Positions 55,685 through 64,000 of a stretch of 64,000 nucleotides of DNA are shown here, in pieces (the first letter of the stretch is position 1; each line of letters starts with the position of its first letter). Under the pieces are notes generated by a model. That model was not told the DNA's origin, did no database searches, and saw only the letters and a program-made list of their open reading frames with translations. The DNA is from Leclercia sp. S52 (lineage in GTDB: Bacteria; Pseudomonadota; Gammaproteobacteria; Enterobacterales; Enterobacteriaceae): contig NZ_CP152474.1 of NCBI RefSeq assembly GCF_039727615.1, positions 2,542,001-2,606,000 of the forward strand, in the 5' to 3' direction. The position numbers and the translations under genes were made by a program.

Positions 55685-56104
55685 CTAATCCGCCGATTTA
55701 ACGATATAGGTCACCACACCAAAGATATCGAGTGAATCTTCACTGCTCACGAGGATAGGTGAATAGGCGCTGTTCATCGGGTTAAGCTGCACCCGGGGCC
55801 TGAGCTGGAGGCGCTTTACCGTAAACTCGCCCTCCACTGCCGCGATCACGATATCCCCGTGCTGCGCCGTTCTGGCACTGTCGACAATCAGCAGATCGCC
55901 GTCGCCGATCCCGGCATCAATCATTGAATCCCCGGCCGCTTTTACAAAATAGGTCGAGCTGGGGTGCTGGATCAGCAATTTGTTCAGGTCGATACGCTGT
56001 TCCACGTAGTCCTGCGCCGGGCTGGGGAAGCCGCACTGCACGACATCGCTGAAAAGGGGTAGCGCGATCACCTCGCGCAGCGCTGCAAGTTGGTAAAACA
56101 CCAT
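55685..56104 (-). CDS. umuD: UmuD, DNA polymerase V autoproteolytic subunit (no umuC)
   Basis: 139 residues from the ATG at 56104, exactly the E. coli UmuD length; the longer upstream frame would run over the SOS box. Cleavage site Cys24-Gly25 (VVQCGFPSP), nucleophile Ser60 ([10 protein letters not shown]) and general-base Lys97 (FTVKRL) are all in place. RecA-stimulated self-cleavage gives UmuD', which normally joins UmuC in error-prone bypass synthesis. Here no umuC follows; the next gene is an acetyltransferase. It may serve a distant UmuC or act as a regulator. Confidence 0.85.
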   Translation of the reverse strand: MVFYQLAALREVIALPLFSDVVQCGFPSPAQDYVEQRIDLNKLLIQHPSSTYFVKAAGDSMIDAGIGDGDLLIVDSARTAQHGDIVIAAVEGEFTVKRLQLRPRVQLNPMNSAYSPILVSSEDSLDIFGVVTYIVKSAD

Positions 56105-56119
56105 GATTCGTTCCTCGAA

Positions 56120-56139
56120 TACTGTTTTTATATACAGTA
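56120..56139 (-). promoter_or_regulatory. LexA (SOS) box
   Basis: TACTGTTTTTATATACAGTA: perfect CTG-N10-CAG core with matching TA flanks, 15 bases upstream of the umuD ATG. Expected to be strongly LexA-repressed and SOS-induced. Confidence 0.9.
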
Positions 56140-56333
56140 GTCGTAGCGAGAAGCGCAGGCAAGTCACGGTGCAGCGGCGGCTGTTTATTGCTTAACCGCT
56201 TCGCTTATAAGTGATTAATGTGTTTGAGAATATTGATTTTGTAAATATTTCAGGGCGTTGCATGGAAGGCTTCCTCTCACTTGAGTGAACGGGACGGCTC
56301 CATTCGCTTTAGTGTATTGCTTCTACTGCGCTG

Positions 56334-56693
56334 TTACACGCCAACCAGGCTTTCGAGAGGAATACCAAGTTGAGCATGCAAACGGCGGATCATCGGTAAA
56401 GTGAGAGTCCGCGTTCCGTTCAAAATTTCGTAAACACGATTTGACTTACCGATGGCCGGCTCGAGATCTTTAGCACTCAGACCTTGCTGTTCCATGCGGA
56501 ACTTAATGGCCTCAACCGGCGAAGGTGGTTCAATCGGATAGTGCTTTTTCTCATAATCTTCGATTAAAAGGCACATCACTTCAAAATAATCACCTTCTGG
56601 TGTATCCAGTGCAGGTTCATTTTCGAACATCGGTTCGACCGCTTGAAGGGCCGTTTCATAATCTTGTTCAGTTCGGATAGGTTTAATATTCAT
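56334..56693 (-). CDS. higA: HigA-type antitoxin
   Basis: 119 residues. An N-terminal segment precedes an XRE helix-turn-helix (about 60-115: FRMEQQGLSAKDLEPAIGKSNRVYEILNGTRTLTLPMIRRL). The COG5499-type arrangement with the toxin gene first is the HigBA order. It starts three bases after the toxin stop. It would neutralise the toxin and repress the operon through the paired upstream palindromes. Confidence 0.85.
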   Translation of the reverse strand: MNIKPIRTEQDYETALQAVEPMFENEPALDTPEGDYFEVMCLLIEDYEKKHYPIEPPSPVEAIKFRMEQQGLSAKDLEPAIGKSNRVYEILNGTRTLTLPMIRRLHAQLGIPLESLVGV

Positions 56694-56696
56694 CGT

Positions 56697-56999
56697 TTAC
56701 TCCAGGTCAATCGTATCCGCGTCTACTGCATCATATTCCTTATGCGTTCCGATAAACTTAACGAAAATCCATCCACGCTGATAGGCAATTGCAACTATTA
56801 ATCGGTAACTGTTTCCTTTGATATTGAAGACCACGCGCCTGTCTTTAAGGATACTGGCACTGCGGTACTGTTCTTTAATTTCTGCTGGAGTTTTCCAGGC
56901 AGCTTTTGTAGCTTCATCCACCCAAGCCTTCAGCGGTTGTTCAGCATCGGGGTTCTCGGCCCAAAAATCCCTTAATATTTTTACCGATATGATCTTCAT
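56697..56999 (-). CDS. higB: HigB-type mRNA interferase toxin
   Basis: 100 residues from ATG 56999, preferred to a TTG six bases upstream. RelE-superfamily pattern of the HigB_toxin family: DFWAENPDAEQPLKAWVDEAT, RVVFNIKGNSYRLIVAIAY and VKFIGTHKEYDAVD. It cleaves mRNA on the ribosome when free of HigA. First gene of the operon. Confidence 0.85.
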   Translation of the reverse strand: MKIISVKILRDFWAENPDAEQPLKAWVDEATKAAWKTPAEIKEQYRSASILKDRRVVFNIKGNSYRLIVAIAYQRGWIFVKFIGTHKEYDAVDADTIDLE

Positions 57000-57010
57000 A
57001 TACAAATGAT

Positions 57011-57057
57011 AGTCCCAATATGGGACTACGGCAATCTTTTAGTCCCATATTGGGACA
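57011..57057 (-). promoter_or_regulatory. Paired HigBA operators
   Basis: AGTCCCAATATGGGACT (57011-57027) and AGTCCCATATTGGGAC (57041-57056) are palindromes with identical TGGGACT arms; the second is the reverse complement of the first over 16 bases. They sit just upstream of higB, centres 30 bases apart (three helical turns). Probable autoregulatory HigA/HigBA sites. Confidence 0.7.
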
Positions 57058-57235
57058 TGAATAATAAATAGTAGCCTTTGGCAAATGGCTAACCGACGCG
57101 TTACGCCAGGAGCAAGAGAAATCGCAGAACGACAGTATATTTTCCAGGCGCAACAAAAAGATACGGCGGGAATATCGAAGTAACAAGCCGGTAAGACCAT
57201 TCCCGGAAAGCGCCTCGCAAAACAGTTTGCTCGCA

Positions 57236-57275
57236 TGTCCCCCTTCACCCTAACCCTCAGGGAGAGGGAACGGCA
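57236..57275. repeat. Intergenic REP-like remnant
   Basis: CCCTTCACCCTAACCCTC and AGGGAGAGGG resemble a common enterobacterial intergenic repeat. The stretch 57058-57235 upstream has only a short unassigned open frame (57085-57183, 32 codons) and no clear gene. Confidence 0.4.
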
Positions 57276-57281
57276 CGACCT

Positions 57282-58160
57282 TCATCGGCCATATTTCCGC
57301 GAGCCAACCACACACAAAATCACCCCCAACGTAATCAACATCATCAGTGGGCTGACCCTCTCATGCAGTAGCGTGGCGGACAGCGCCAGCCCCAGAAACG
57401 GCTGTAGCAGCTGCAGTTGTCCGACGGCGGCAATCCCGCCCTGGGCCAGCCCTTTGTACCAGAAGATAAACCCGATCAGCATGCTGAACAGCGACACATA
57501 GCCAAGTGCGCTCCAGGCCGAAAACCCGATGCCGCTGAAGGTTGCCGGCATCGTCAGCAGGGAGGCCAGCACCATAAACGGCAACGCTAAAATCAACGCC
57601 CAGCTGATCACCTGCCAGCCGCCTGTCTCGCGGGTGAGCGCCGCCCCTTCGGCATAGCCCAGGCCGCAGACGATCACCGCCGCGAGCATCAGAAGATCGC
57701 CCCTAAGCGACAGCGCCGCGCCTTGCGAGAGCGCAAACCCCACCACCAGCAGGCTGCCCAGCACCGAGAAGATCCAGAAGGCCCGGGCAGGCCGCTCCTT
57801 GCCGCGCAGCACCGCGAAAATGGCGGTCATCAGCGGCAACAGCCCGAGAAACACAATCGAGTGGGCGGCGGTGACATGCTGCAATGCCAGGGCGGTGAGC
57901 AGCGGAAAGCCGACCACCACGCCCAGCGAGACCATCATCAGCGGCACAATCCGCGCGGCTGGCGGGCGTTTTTCCTTTAACCCGAGGATCAGCATCAGAG
58001 CCAGCCCCCCGGCAAGGGAGGCCCGGGCAAAGGTCAGGAAAAAGGGATCAAAATCCTGCACCGCAATCCGGGTGGCGGGCAAGGAGCCGCTGAAAATCAC
58101 TACCCCCAGCAGGCCGTTGAGCCAGCCTGATAGCGCGTTTTTATCTACCGCAACATCCAT
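57282..58160 (-). CDS. EamA-family (DMT superfamily) exporter
   Basis: 292 residues from ATG 58160; a TTG at 58214 would extend it. About ten helices in two EamA halves: FSGSLPATRIAVQDFDPFFLTFARA, and GMSLF-like second half LGYVSLFSMLIGFIFWYKGLAQGGIAAVGQLQLLQPFLGLALS. The RhtA/YdcZ-like family exports amino acids or metabolites. Divergent from a MocR-type regulator 90 bases away, a common regulator/exporter pair. Confidence 0.85.
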   Translation of the reverse strand: MDVAVDKNALSGWLNGLLGVVIFSGSLPATRIAVQDFDPFFLTFARASLAGGLALMLILGLKEKRPPAARIVPLMMVSLGVVVGFPLLTALALQHVTAAHSIVFLGLLPLMTAIFAVLRGKERPARAFWIFSVLGSLLVVGFALSQGAALSLRGDLLMLAAVIVCGLGYAEGAALTRETGGWQVISWALILALPFMVLASLLTMPATFSGIGFSAWSALGYVSLFSMLIGFIFWYKGLAQGGIAAVGQLQLLQPFLGLALSATLLHERVSPLMMLITLGVILCVVGSRKYGR

Positions 58161-58250
58161 TCCCGTTACCTTCCCGATCTTGAGCCTCTGTTGCGTGGAT
58201 GGTAGTCTCGCCAATCTAATACAATCAAATTATTGTCATGGATACATTTG

Positions 58251-59586
58251 ATGAAAGCCCGCTACAAAGGGATCGTGGATCGCTACGCTGCGTTGATTCG
58301 ATCTGCCGGGATCCCGGCAGGCACCCGCCTGCCCACGCACCGCACGCTCGCCGCCCGGGAGCATATCTCCCTCGCCACCGCGACGCGGGTCTATGCCGAG
58401 CTGGAGAAGATGGGGCTGGTCAGCGGCGAAACCGGGCGCGGGACCTTCGTCAGGGAGATCCTGCTGCCCTCGGGTCAGGGGATCGATCAGCAGGCGGTCG
58501 CTACCGATGTACTGGATCTGAACTTCAATTATCCCGCCCTGCCGGGCCAGGGGGGAGCTGCTGCGGGAGGCGCTCAGGCAGCTCGCCGCCGGAGGCGATA
58601 TCGAATCGCACCTGCGCTATCAGCCGCATGCCGGCAGACAGACCGAGCGGGAGATTGTCGCCGCACATCTCGCGGGGCCGCATTTTCAACCTTCGGCGGA
58701 CAATGTGCTGATTGTGAACGGTGCCCAGCACGGCCTGACCGTTGCAGTGATGGGGCTGCTCCGGCCCGGCGACGTGGTGGCGGTGGACGCCCTCACCTAC
58801 CCGGGCTTTAAAGCCCTGGCGGCGCTCTATCACCTGGAGCTGCTCGCCATCCCCTGCACGGCAACCGGCCCGGATCTGGCGGCGTTACGCCAGCTCTGCC
58901 AGCAGCGTCACGTGCGGGCGGTTTACACCATGCCGACCCTGCACAACCCGCTGGGCTGGGTCCTGAACCACAAGCAGCGCAGAATCCTGGCGGAGATTGC
59001 CCGGCAACACGATCTGCTGATCGTCGAAGACACCGCCTACGGCTGGCTGATCCGCCGTCCTCCTCCGCCCGTCGCCAGCTTCGCCCCGGAACGCACGGTG
59101 TATGTCACCTGCTTTTCGAAAAATGTCGCGACCGGTCTGCGGGTCGGAGCGGTAGTCTGCCCGCCGGATCTGCGTCCGGCCCTCGAGAGGGCCATCCGGG
59201 CCACCACCTGGAATACGCCGTCGGTGATGACCGCCATGGTGTGTCACTGGATCCAGGACGGCACCGTAGCCCGCTTTGAAACGCTGAAACGACGCGACGC
59301 CCGCCAGCGACAGGCCGTCCTGAAAGAAATGCTGGGAGATCTGCCCTGCATCACCCATCCCGATTCGTACTTTGCCTGGCTGCCCCTTGCAGACGGATCC
59401 AGAGCCGATCGGGTCGTTAAGCAGCTGATGGATAACAATATCTCCGTCTCGACCGCGGAGCCGTTCTCTACCTCCGGCACGGTGCCGCAGGCGATCCGCA
59501 TCGCCCTCGGGTCGGTTACGATAGATAATTTACGCCAGGCGTTAGTGCAGGTCAGAGCGGCGGTGGAACTGGAGCAGAGCCGTTAA
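58251..59586 (+). pseudogene. MocR/PdxR-type regulator (GntR + aminotransferase fold), apparent +1 frameshift
   Basis: From ATG 58251: GntR winged helix (about 1-75: RLPTHRTLAAREHISLATATRVYAELEKMGLVSGETGRG) then a fold-type-I aminotransferase domain with the PLP lysine in VTCFSKNVATGLRVGAV. The frame slips after YPALPGQG at a G6 run (58550-58555); five G give GELLREALRQLAAGGDIESHL. About 445 residues after repair, normal for the family. It probably activates or represses the divergent EamA gene in response to an amino acid or pyridoxal phosphate. Confidence 0.8.
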
Positions 59587-59599
59587 GCCGAGTCGCTGA

Positions 59600-59615
59600 T
59601 TAAGACTCGTCTTAA
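59600..59615. promoter_or_regulatory. Intergenic palindrome TTAAGAC-TC-GTCTTAA
   Basis: Perfect seven-base arms two bases apart, 14 bases after the MocR stop. It lies at the left end of a 307-base spacer (59587-59893) that otherwise holds only AT-rich DNA, presumably the promoter of the KGG gene. A weak terminator without U-tract or an operator. Confidence 0.35.
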
Positions 59616-59893
59616 ATTAGCCAGGAAAGTCAATTTTTCTGGCGCTTGATCACAGTAAATATCCCTCCCGAAATAATTCGCGCCACATGTAACTTTTGCT
59701 AACTTATTTATTAGCGTCGATATATTCTCCCCCCACCCACAAAAATGCCTAAAATATATTCAGACGGAGCACAAAAACGCACCGAAAGGCTTATTGAAGT
59801 TTCTGCCGTTCTGTCTACATTTATTTCTGCACACATTTGAAGAGGTTAATTTCCTCTCAACGAATATTCTCAACGAAACACTGGAGACATGTT

Positions 59894-60076
59894 ATGACTA
59901 AACATCGAGGCGGTTCCGGCAATTTCGCAGAAGACCGGGAGCGTGCATCCCAGGCGGGCCGCAAAGGTGGGCAGAGCAGCGGCGGGAATTTTAAAAATGA
60001 CCCGCAGCGCGCATCCGAAGCGGGAAAAAAAGGCGGGCAGAACAGCCGGGGCGGCGGCCGCAAACCAGCGGCGTAA
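59894..60076 (+). CDS. KGG-motif (Con-10/YciG/YmdF-type) stress protein
   Basis: 60 residues with two copies of the glycine-rich block (ERASQAGRKGGQSSGGNF and QRASEAGKKGGQNSRGGG), the KGG motif. The family's members are small, hydrophilic and highly induced by starvation or stress; YmdF and YciG are RpoS-dependent. GGAGA lies six bases before the ATG. It starts at 59894, not at the upstream in-frame ATG at 59837, which is not preceded by a ribosome-binding site. Confidence 0.85.
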   Translation: MTKHRGGSGNFAEDRERASQAGRKGGQSSGGNFKNDPQRASEAGKKGGQNSRGGGRKPAA

Positions 60077-60094
60077 GTTCTATAATATATTCTC

Positions 60095-60118
60095 TGTCTG
60101 ACCCATTTTTGTCAGACA
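60095..60118 (+). terminator. Hairpin after the KGG gene
   Basis: TGTCTGAC (60095-60102), loop CCATTTTT, GTCAGACA (60111-60118). No U-tract follows, so it may let some transcription reach the next small gene. Confidence 0.4.
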
Positions 60119-60192
60119 ATATATTGGAAACGGCGAGACGGTATAAATACCGTGCCATTTACAGGCAGTTCGATTAATTATGCGGAGGTTAT

Positions 60193-60411
60193 ATGCTGCA
60201 TTTGAGAAGAAGAGTTCGCAACGCACGTAATAATCATCGCACCAGTGATGATGTCGGCTGGATTATTCCGGGAGACGCAGAGCGTACCCGTTCGCCGGAC
60301 AGTGGCCCGGCACTCCAGCTGAGAAGAGAGAATGACGCCAGCAGTGAGGTGAGGCTCAGCCAGCGTCAGTCGTATCTGGTCAACGCTATGGCGCACCGCG
60401 ATCTGAAGTAA
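60193..60411 (+). CDS. Small basic hypothetical protein
   Basis: 72 residues, rich in Arg, Asn and Ser, with no Cys and no membrane segment; likely disordered. GCGGAGG lies five bases before the ATG and an intrinsic terminator follows at 60454, which together support a real gene. It is downstream of the KGG stress gene and may share its stress regulation. No family recognised. Confidence 0.6.
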   Translation: MLHLRRRVRNARNNHRTSDDVGWIIPGDAERTRSPDSGPALQLRRENDASSEVRLSQRQSYLVNAMAHRDLK

Positions 60412-60453
60412 GCAGCTGTTAAGTGATGCAAACTTGTTGTGCTTTGTTATTTG

Positions 60454-60479
60454 CCCGGCCTTCCCCGCCGGGTTTTTTT
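60454..60479 (+). terminator. Intrinsic terminator
   Basis: CCCGGC (60454-60459), loop CTTCCCC... , GCCGGG (60467-60472), T7 (60473-60479). Ends the KGG/small-protein unit before the convergent MFS gene. Confidence 0.8.
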
Positions 60480-61748
60480 ATGTCCGCAGCGGCAGCCCGG
60501 CGGTCTCTCTGGCACGCAGCACCGTCAGGAGAGTGATCAGCGCCGCCACCATGACGTACAGCGCCGGTGAGAGCGGATTGCCGGTCGCGGTCAGCAGCCA
60601 GGCCAACAGCCACGGCGTCACCCCGCCAAAGAGCGCCACCGCAAGATTATAGGCAATCGCCATGCTGCCATAGCGGATGCGGGTGGGGAACAGCTCCGCC
60701 ATCGCCGCATTGCTGGCGCCGTCAAAAGCGGCAATACACAGCCCGACCAGCAGCAGCCCCAGCACGGCAGAGAACACCTCTCCGCTCGCCATCATTTTCA
60801 TGGCTGGCCAGGCGACGAGGATCAATCCCAGACACCCCACCAGCATCAGCGGCTTACGGCCAATCCTGTCCGACAGATAGCCCATAAAAGGCACCAGTAC
60901 GGCGACGGCCAACAGCCCGAGGGTGGTGATGGTATAAGCATCCAGCGCCGGGTAGTGCAGCGCCGCCACCAGATAAGCAGGAATAAAAGTTTGCAGCATC
61001 CAGTGCACCACCGCCTTGATCGCCACAAACCCGATGCAAAAGCCCAGCGCCCGCCGGCCGGTGGTCACGGCCCTGTGCAGCGGCGCAGGTTCCGTTTGAC
61101 GGCTATTCACCAGCGCCTGAAATTCGGGGGGAGTCCTGAAGATTGTTGCGCAGATAAAGACCAATCCAGCCCAGCGGCCCGGCTAACAGAAACGGAATGC
61201 GCCAGCCCCAGTCGTTCATCGCCGCCTCCCCCCAGTATCGCGGTCAGCAGCAGCACCAGGCCCGATCCGGCGACAAAAGCCATAAAGCCGAAGCTGTCGG
61301 TCCAGCAGGTGAAGTAGCCCCGGCGATCGACCGGGGCATATTCGGCCAGAAAGGTGGTGGCCCCTGCGCTTTCGCCCCCGGCGGCAAATCCCTGGATCAT
61401 CCGCACCAGCACCAGCAGCACCGTGGCGAGCAGCCCGGCCTGCGCATAGGTGGGCAGTAACCCGATGGAAAAGGTGGCACCGGAGGTCAGCAGGATCACG
61501 GTCGCCAGCACCTTGCGCCGTCCAGTCCTGTCGCCGCGGGAGCCAAACCACAGCCCGCCGAGCGGGCGTATCACAAATCCGGCGCCAAACACCGCGAACG
61601 AGGAGAGCAGCGCCGTGGCCGGGTCGTCGGCCTGAAAGAACTGCATGCCGATAATGGTCGCCAGGGTACCGTAGAGCCCGAAATCGAACCATTCGACAAA
61701 ATGGCCGATGCCGGTGGCGAGCAGCACCTTACGCAGTTGGCGGGACAC
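60478..61748 (-). pseudogene. MFS metabolite:H+ symporter with two apparent +1 frameshifts
   Basis: Start MSRQLRKVLLATGIGHFVEWFDFGLYG is the MHS-family opening (ShiA/KgtP/ProP group). The frame breaks at a C6 run (61228-61233) and again at a G6 run (61126-61131). Dropping one base at each gives [30 protein letters not shown] and [14 protein letters not shown], then an open frame to 60478. About 422 residues after repair. Carries a carboxylate or osmolyte; substrate not inferable. Confidence 0.75.
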
Positions 61749-61757
61749 GGGCTGCCC

Positions 61758-62285
61758 TTAACGCTTCTTCGGCATCATGCGCAGCAGGGTATTGTCTTTC
61801 CAGAAGTAGTGATGAAGCAGCGCGGCAAAGGCATGAATACCGATAATGAAGTACCCCAGGTTCGCCAGGGTGACGTGCCAGGCTTTCAGCGTGTCCACCA
61901 GGTCGAAATTGCCCTCGGCGGCGTGCGGCATCCCCAGGCCAAAGGCAAACCAGGTATTGCCCCGGTTATACATCATCACCAGGCCAATCAGCGGCAGCGC
62001 AATAAACAGCAGGTAGATGGCAAGGTGGCCTAAATGGGATAAGCCGATATACATCGGTTTTGGCTTAGGCACGATCGGCGGCGCGGGATATTTAAGGCGC
62101 ACCAGCAGACGCGCCACCATCAATACCAGAATAGAGATACCGCAGGAGACGTGGATCATGTTGATCAGCGGGCGGTCACTGCGGGGGAAAAAGCCGCGAA
62201 ACTCCATGGCGCAGTAGGCCACGATCACCAGCAGAAAAACCAGCCAGTGAATAGCAATTTGCAGGCCGGTGTATTTATTGCGCAT
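61758..62285 (-). CDS. cybB: Cytochrome b561
   Basis: 175 residues, four helices, with the haem-ligand histidines in helix 1 (IAIHWLVF), helix 2 (INMIHVSCG) and helix 4 (GIHAFAALLHHYF). It is an inner-membrane superoxide:ubiquinone oxidoreductase in E. coli. Nearly the E. coli CybB length and next to gapC as in E. coli. Separated from the MFS gene by nine bases, same direction. Confidence 0.9.
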   Translation of the reverse strand: MRNKYTGLQIAIHWLVFLLVIVAYCAMEFRGFFPRSDRPLINMIHVSCGISILVLMVARLLVRLKYPAPPIVPKPKPMYIGLSHLGHLAIYLLFIALPLIGLVMMYNRGNTWFAFGLGMPHAAEGNFDLVDTLKAWHVTLANLGYFIIGIHAFAALLHHYFWKDNTLLRMMPKKR

Positions 62286-62467
62286 AGTCTTTCCTGATAG
62301 AAGCTAAAAAAATTTAAAATAACCAGCTTTCCTTAAAAATTCATTAACTTTTGTCCCCGACTTTTCAAAAACTTCCGTGCAGATGAGGCATCTTCAATTG
62401 CCTCGCTGGGCTTCATGGTCTAAGCCTGGATGAGTTTAACGTCCCGTACATCACACAGGAGAAGAGC

Positions 62468-63469
62468 ATGAGTAAGATTGGCATTAACGGATTTGGTCGT
62501 ATTGGCCGACTGGTGCTTCGTCGGTTACTGGAAACCCAGGACAGTAATAGCGTGGTGGCAATCAACGATTTAACCTCACCGAAAGTGCTGGCCTACCTGT
62601 TAAAACACGACTCCAACTACGGGCCCTTCCCCTGGAGCGTGGACTTCACGGAAGACTCCCTGATCGTCGACGGTAAATCCATTTCGGTGTATGCCGAAAA
62701 AGAGGCAAAACACATCCCGTGGAAAGCCGCCGGGGTGGATCTGGTGGTGGAGTGCACCGGGTTCTACACCTCGCAGGAGAAGTCGCAGGCGCATCTGGAC
62801 GCCGGTGCGAAAAAGGTGCTGATTTCCGCCCCCGCCGGGGAGATGAAAACCATCGTCTTTAACGTCAATGACGACACCATCGACGCCAGCGACACCATTA
62901 TCTCGGTCGCCTCCTGCACCACCAACTGCCTGGCACCGCTGGCGAAGGTGCTGCACGATTCGTTTGGCATCAAGGCGGGCACCATGACCACCATCCACGC
63001 CTACACCGGCACCCAGGCGCTGGTGGATGGTCCGCGCGGCAAAGATCTGCGTGCCTCGCGGGCCGCAGCGGAAAACATCATCCCGCATACCACCGGCGCG
63101 GCGAAGGCCATCGGGCTGGTGATCCCCGCGCTGAGCGGCAAGCTAAAGGGCCATGCCCAGCGCGTACCGGTCAAAACCGGCTCCGTGACCGAGCTGGTGT
63201 CGATTCTGGAGAAAAAAGTGAGTGTGGATGAGATCCACCAGGCGCTGAAAAAGGCCACCGAGGGCAATGAGTCCTTTGGCTATACCGATGAAGAGATTGT
63301 CTCGTCGGATGTGATCGGCTCGCACTTTGGTTCGGTCTTCGATGCCACCCAGACGGAAGTCACCGACGCGGGCGACGTCCAGCTGGTGAAAACCGTGGCC
63401 TGGTACGATAACGAATACGGCTTTGTGACCCAGCTGGTGCGCACCCTGGATAAGTTCGCGGCCCTGTAA
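62468..63469 (+). CDS. gapC: Glyceraldehyde-3-phosphate dehydrogenase, GapC-type
   Basis: 333 residues. NAD fold [18 protein letters not shown], catalytic Cys in [12 protein letters not shown] with its His partner downstream, substrate-site [15 protein letters not shown] and end segment [17 protein letters not shown]. Closest to GapC, a second GAPDH that is broken in E. coli K-12 but open here. It is divergent from cybB. AGGAGAAGAGC lies just upstream of the ATG. Confidence 0.9.
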   Translation: MSKIGINGFGRIGRLVLRRLLETQDSNSVVAINDLTSPKVLAYLLKHDSNYGPFPWSVDFTEDSLIVDGKSISVYAEKEAKHIPWKAAGVDLVVECTGFYTSQEKSQAHLDAGAKKVLISAPAGEMKTIVFNVNDDTIDASDTIISVASCTTNCLAPLAKVLHDSFGIKAGTMTTIHAYTGTQALVDGPRGKDLRASRAAAENIIPHTTGAAKAIGLVIPALSGKLKGHAQRVPVKTGSVTELVSILEKKVSVDEIHQALKKATEGNESFGYTDEEIVSSDVIGSHFGSVFDATQTEVTDAGDVQLVKTVAWYDNEYGFVTQLVRTLDKFAAL

Positions 63470-63572
63470 TGCCACCGCGGACAGCCCTGCTGTCCGCAAC
63501 CTGTGAGTCGGTGCTGGTTTTCATTTTGTTAACCCTGATATAACAAAGGCTTTCCAGAGAGGGAGCCTTATC

Positions 63573-64000
63573 ATGGAGGCACTGAGCCGCGAAACATTAG
63601 AACAACAGATGGCGCAAGCCGTTAGCCGTTCGACTACCTTTACCATCTGGCCCGATCGTGAAGCCCCTGGCGCACGCACCAGCGACGCCGTTCTTACCCC
63701 TGAACCCCGCCACACGGGCACCTCCGACTACGATCGCGCCGTCACCGGCATCCGCGCGCCGGAGATCGCCGTTTACGCCCCTGCCCGCCCTAACGGCGTG
63801 GGTATTCTGGTGGCACCGGGCGGCTCTTATCGTCGGGTGGTGCTGGATAAAGAGGGCAGCGCGCTGGCCTCCTTCTTTAATGCCCGCGGCTATACCCTGT
63901 TTGTCATGACCTACCGCATGCCGGGGGATGGCCACGAAGAGGGGGCCGACGCGCCGCTGGCCGACGTTCAGCGGGCGATGCGCGCGATCCGTGCCGGTGC
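63573..64000 (+). CDS. Alpha/beta-hydrolase, esterase/acetyl-xylan-type (cut by window edge)
   Basis: About 142 residues from an ATG with GAGGGAG upstream, running off the right edge. GILVAPGGSYRRVVLDKEGSALASFFNARGYTLFVMTYR is the oxyanion-hole and strand-helix pattern of BD-FAE/Xynb-like carbohydrate esterases; the nucleophile Ser motif lies beyond the window. No signal peptide. Role as an acetyl-ester hydrolase is a family inference. Confidence 0.75.
   Translation, partial: MEALSRETLEQQMAQAVSRSTTFTIWPDREAPGARTSDAVLTPEPRHTGTSDYDRAVTGIRAPEIAVYAPARPNGVGILVAPGGSYRRVVLDKEGSALASFFNARGYTLFVMTYRMPGDGHEEGADAPLADVQRAMRAIRAG

Noticed and set aside
57085..57183. 32-codon open frame upstream of higBA
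   Set aside because: No ribosome-binding site, no family match; probably chance or a remnant.
1..64000. tRNA, rRNA, CRISPR, integrase, transposase or prophage genes
   Set aside because: None seen: no cloverleaf with CCA end, no regularly spaced repeats and no recombinase or phage proteins.

Overview
The window is enterobacterial chromosomal DNA. The best species-level hints are a cybB-gapC pair, an EefABC-type efflux operon, a DsbG/ScsB redox operon, a UmuD with a textbook SOS box and REP-like repeats. Together they point to the Enterobacter/Klebsiella/Leclercia/Lelliottia part of the Enterobacteriaceae. Most of it is accessory metabolism, transport and regulation. I saw no rRNA, tRNA, prophage, integrase, insertion sequence or CRISPR array.

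Layout. 0-4 kb: the start of a GlxA-type regulator, then a dsbG-scsB-scsA-like envelope thiol operon. 4-8 kb: an HxlR regulator facing a YahK-like alcohol dehydrogenase, then a divergent MFS/LysR pair, both frameshifted. 8-15.7 kb: single genes (metalloprotease-like, GNAT, Rid-family, SRPBCC, LolA-like, three SDRs with AraC/TetR regulators, a lipoprotein, a decayed regulator). 15.7-32.2 kb: a large catabolic island. 32.3-42 kb: an envelope/efflux block (MipA, an AdeRS-like two-component system, Mig-14 family, and a NodT/MFP/RND pump whose permease is broken). 42-51 kb: GNAT, a LysR/nitroreductase pair, then TetR-eefABC. 51-64 kb: DapA-family protein, MFS, SDR, LysR, GNAT, orphan umuD, higBA, EamA exporter, MocR regulator, KGG stress protein, MFS, cybB, gapC and the start of an esterase-like gene.

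The most interesting region is the catabolic island. It has a GntR regulator with two winged-helix domains, two CitMHS-type carriers, a GudP-like MFS, an SDR, a beta-propeller lactonase, an aconitase-family hydratase, an amidohydrolase-2 lactonase, an Asp/Glu racemase-family protein, an isocitrate/tartrate-dehydrogenase-family enzyme, a DUF1537 (OtnK-like) kinase and an OtnC-like aldolase/decarboxylase. Every promoter region in it carries the same inverted repeat, TGCATTT-N10-AAATGCA: five sites, three perfect and two with one mismatch, 18 to about 120 nt upstream of the starts. I read this as one regulon for import and breakdown of a hydroxy-polycarboxylate or acid-sugar lactone whose identity I cannot tell from sequence.

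A caution for every reader: at least twelve reading-frame breaks are explained by one extra base, eleven of them in a homopolymer of six or seven bases and one in a run of five. This looks like a systematic sequence error rather than biology, so many 'pseudogenes' here may be intact in the living strain. Two in-frame TAG codons, in the RND permease and the nitroreductase, do not fit that explanation.
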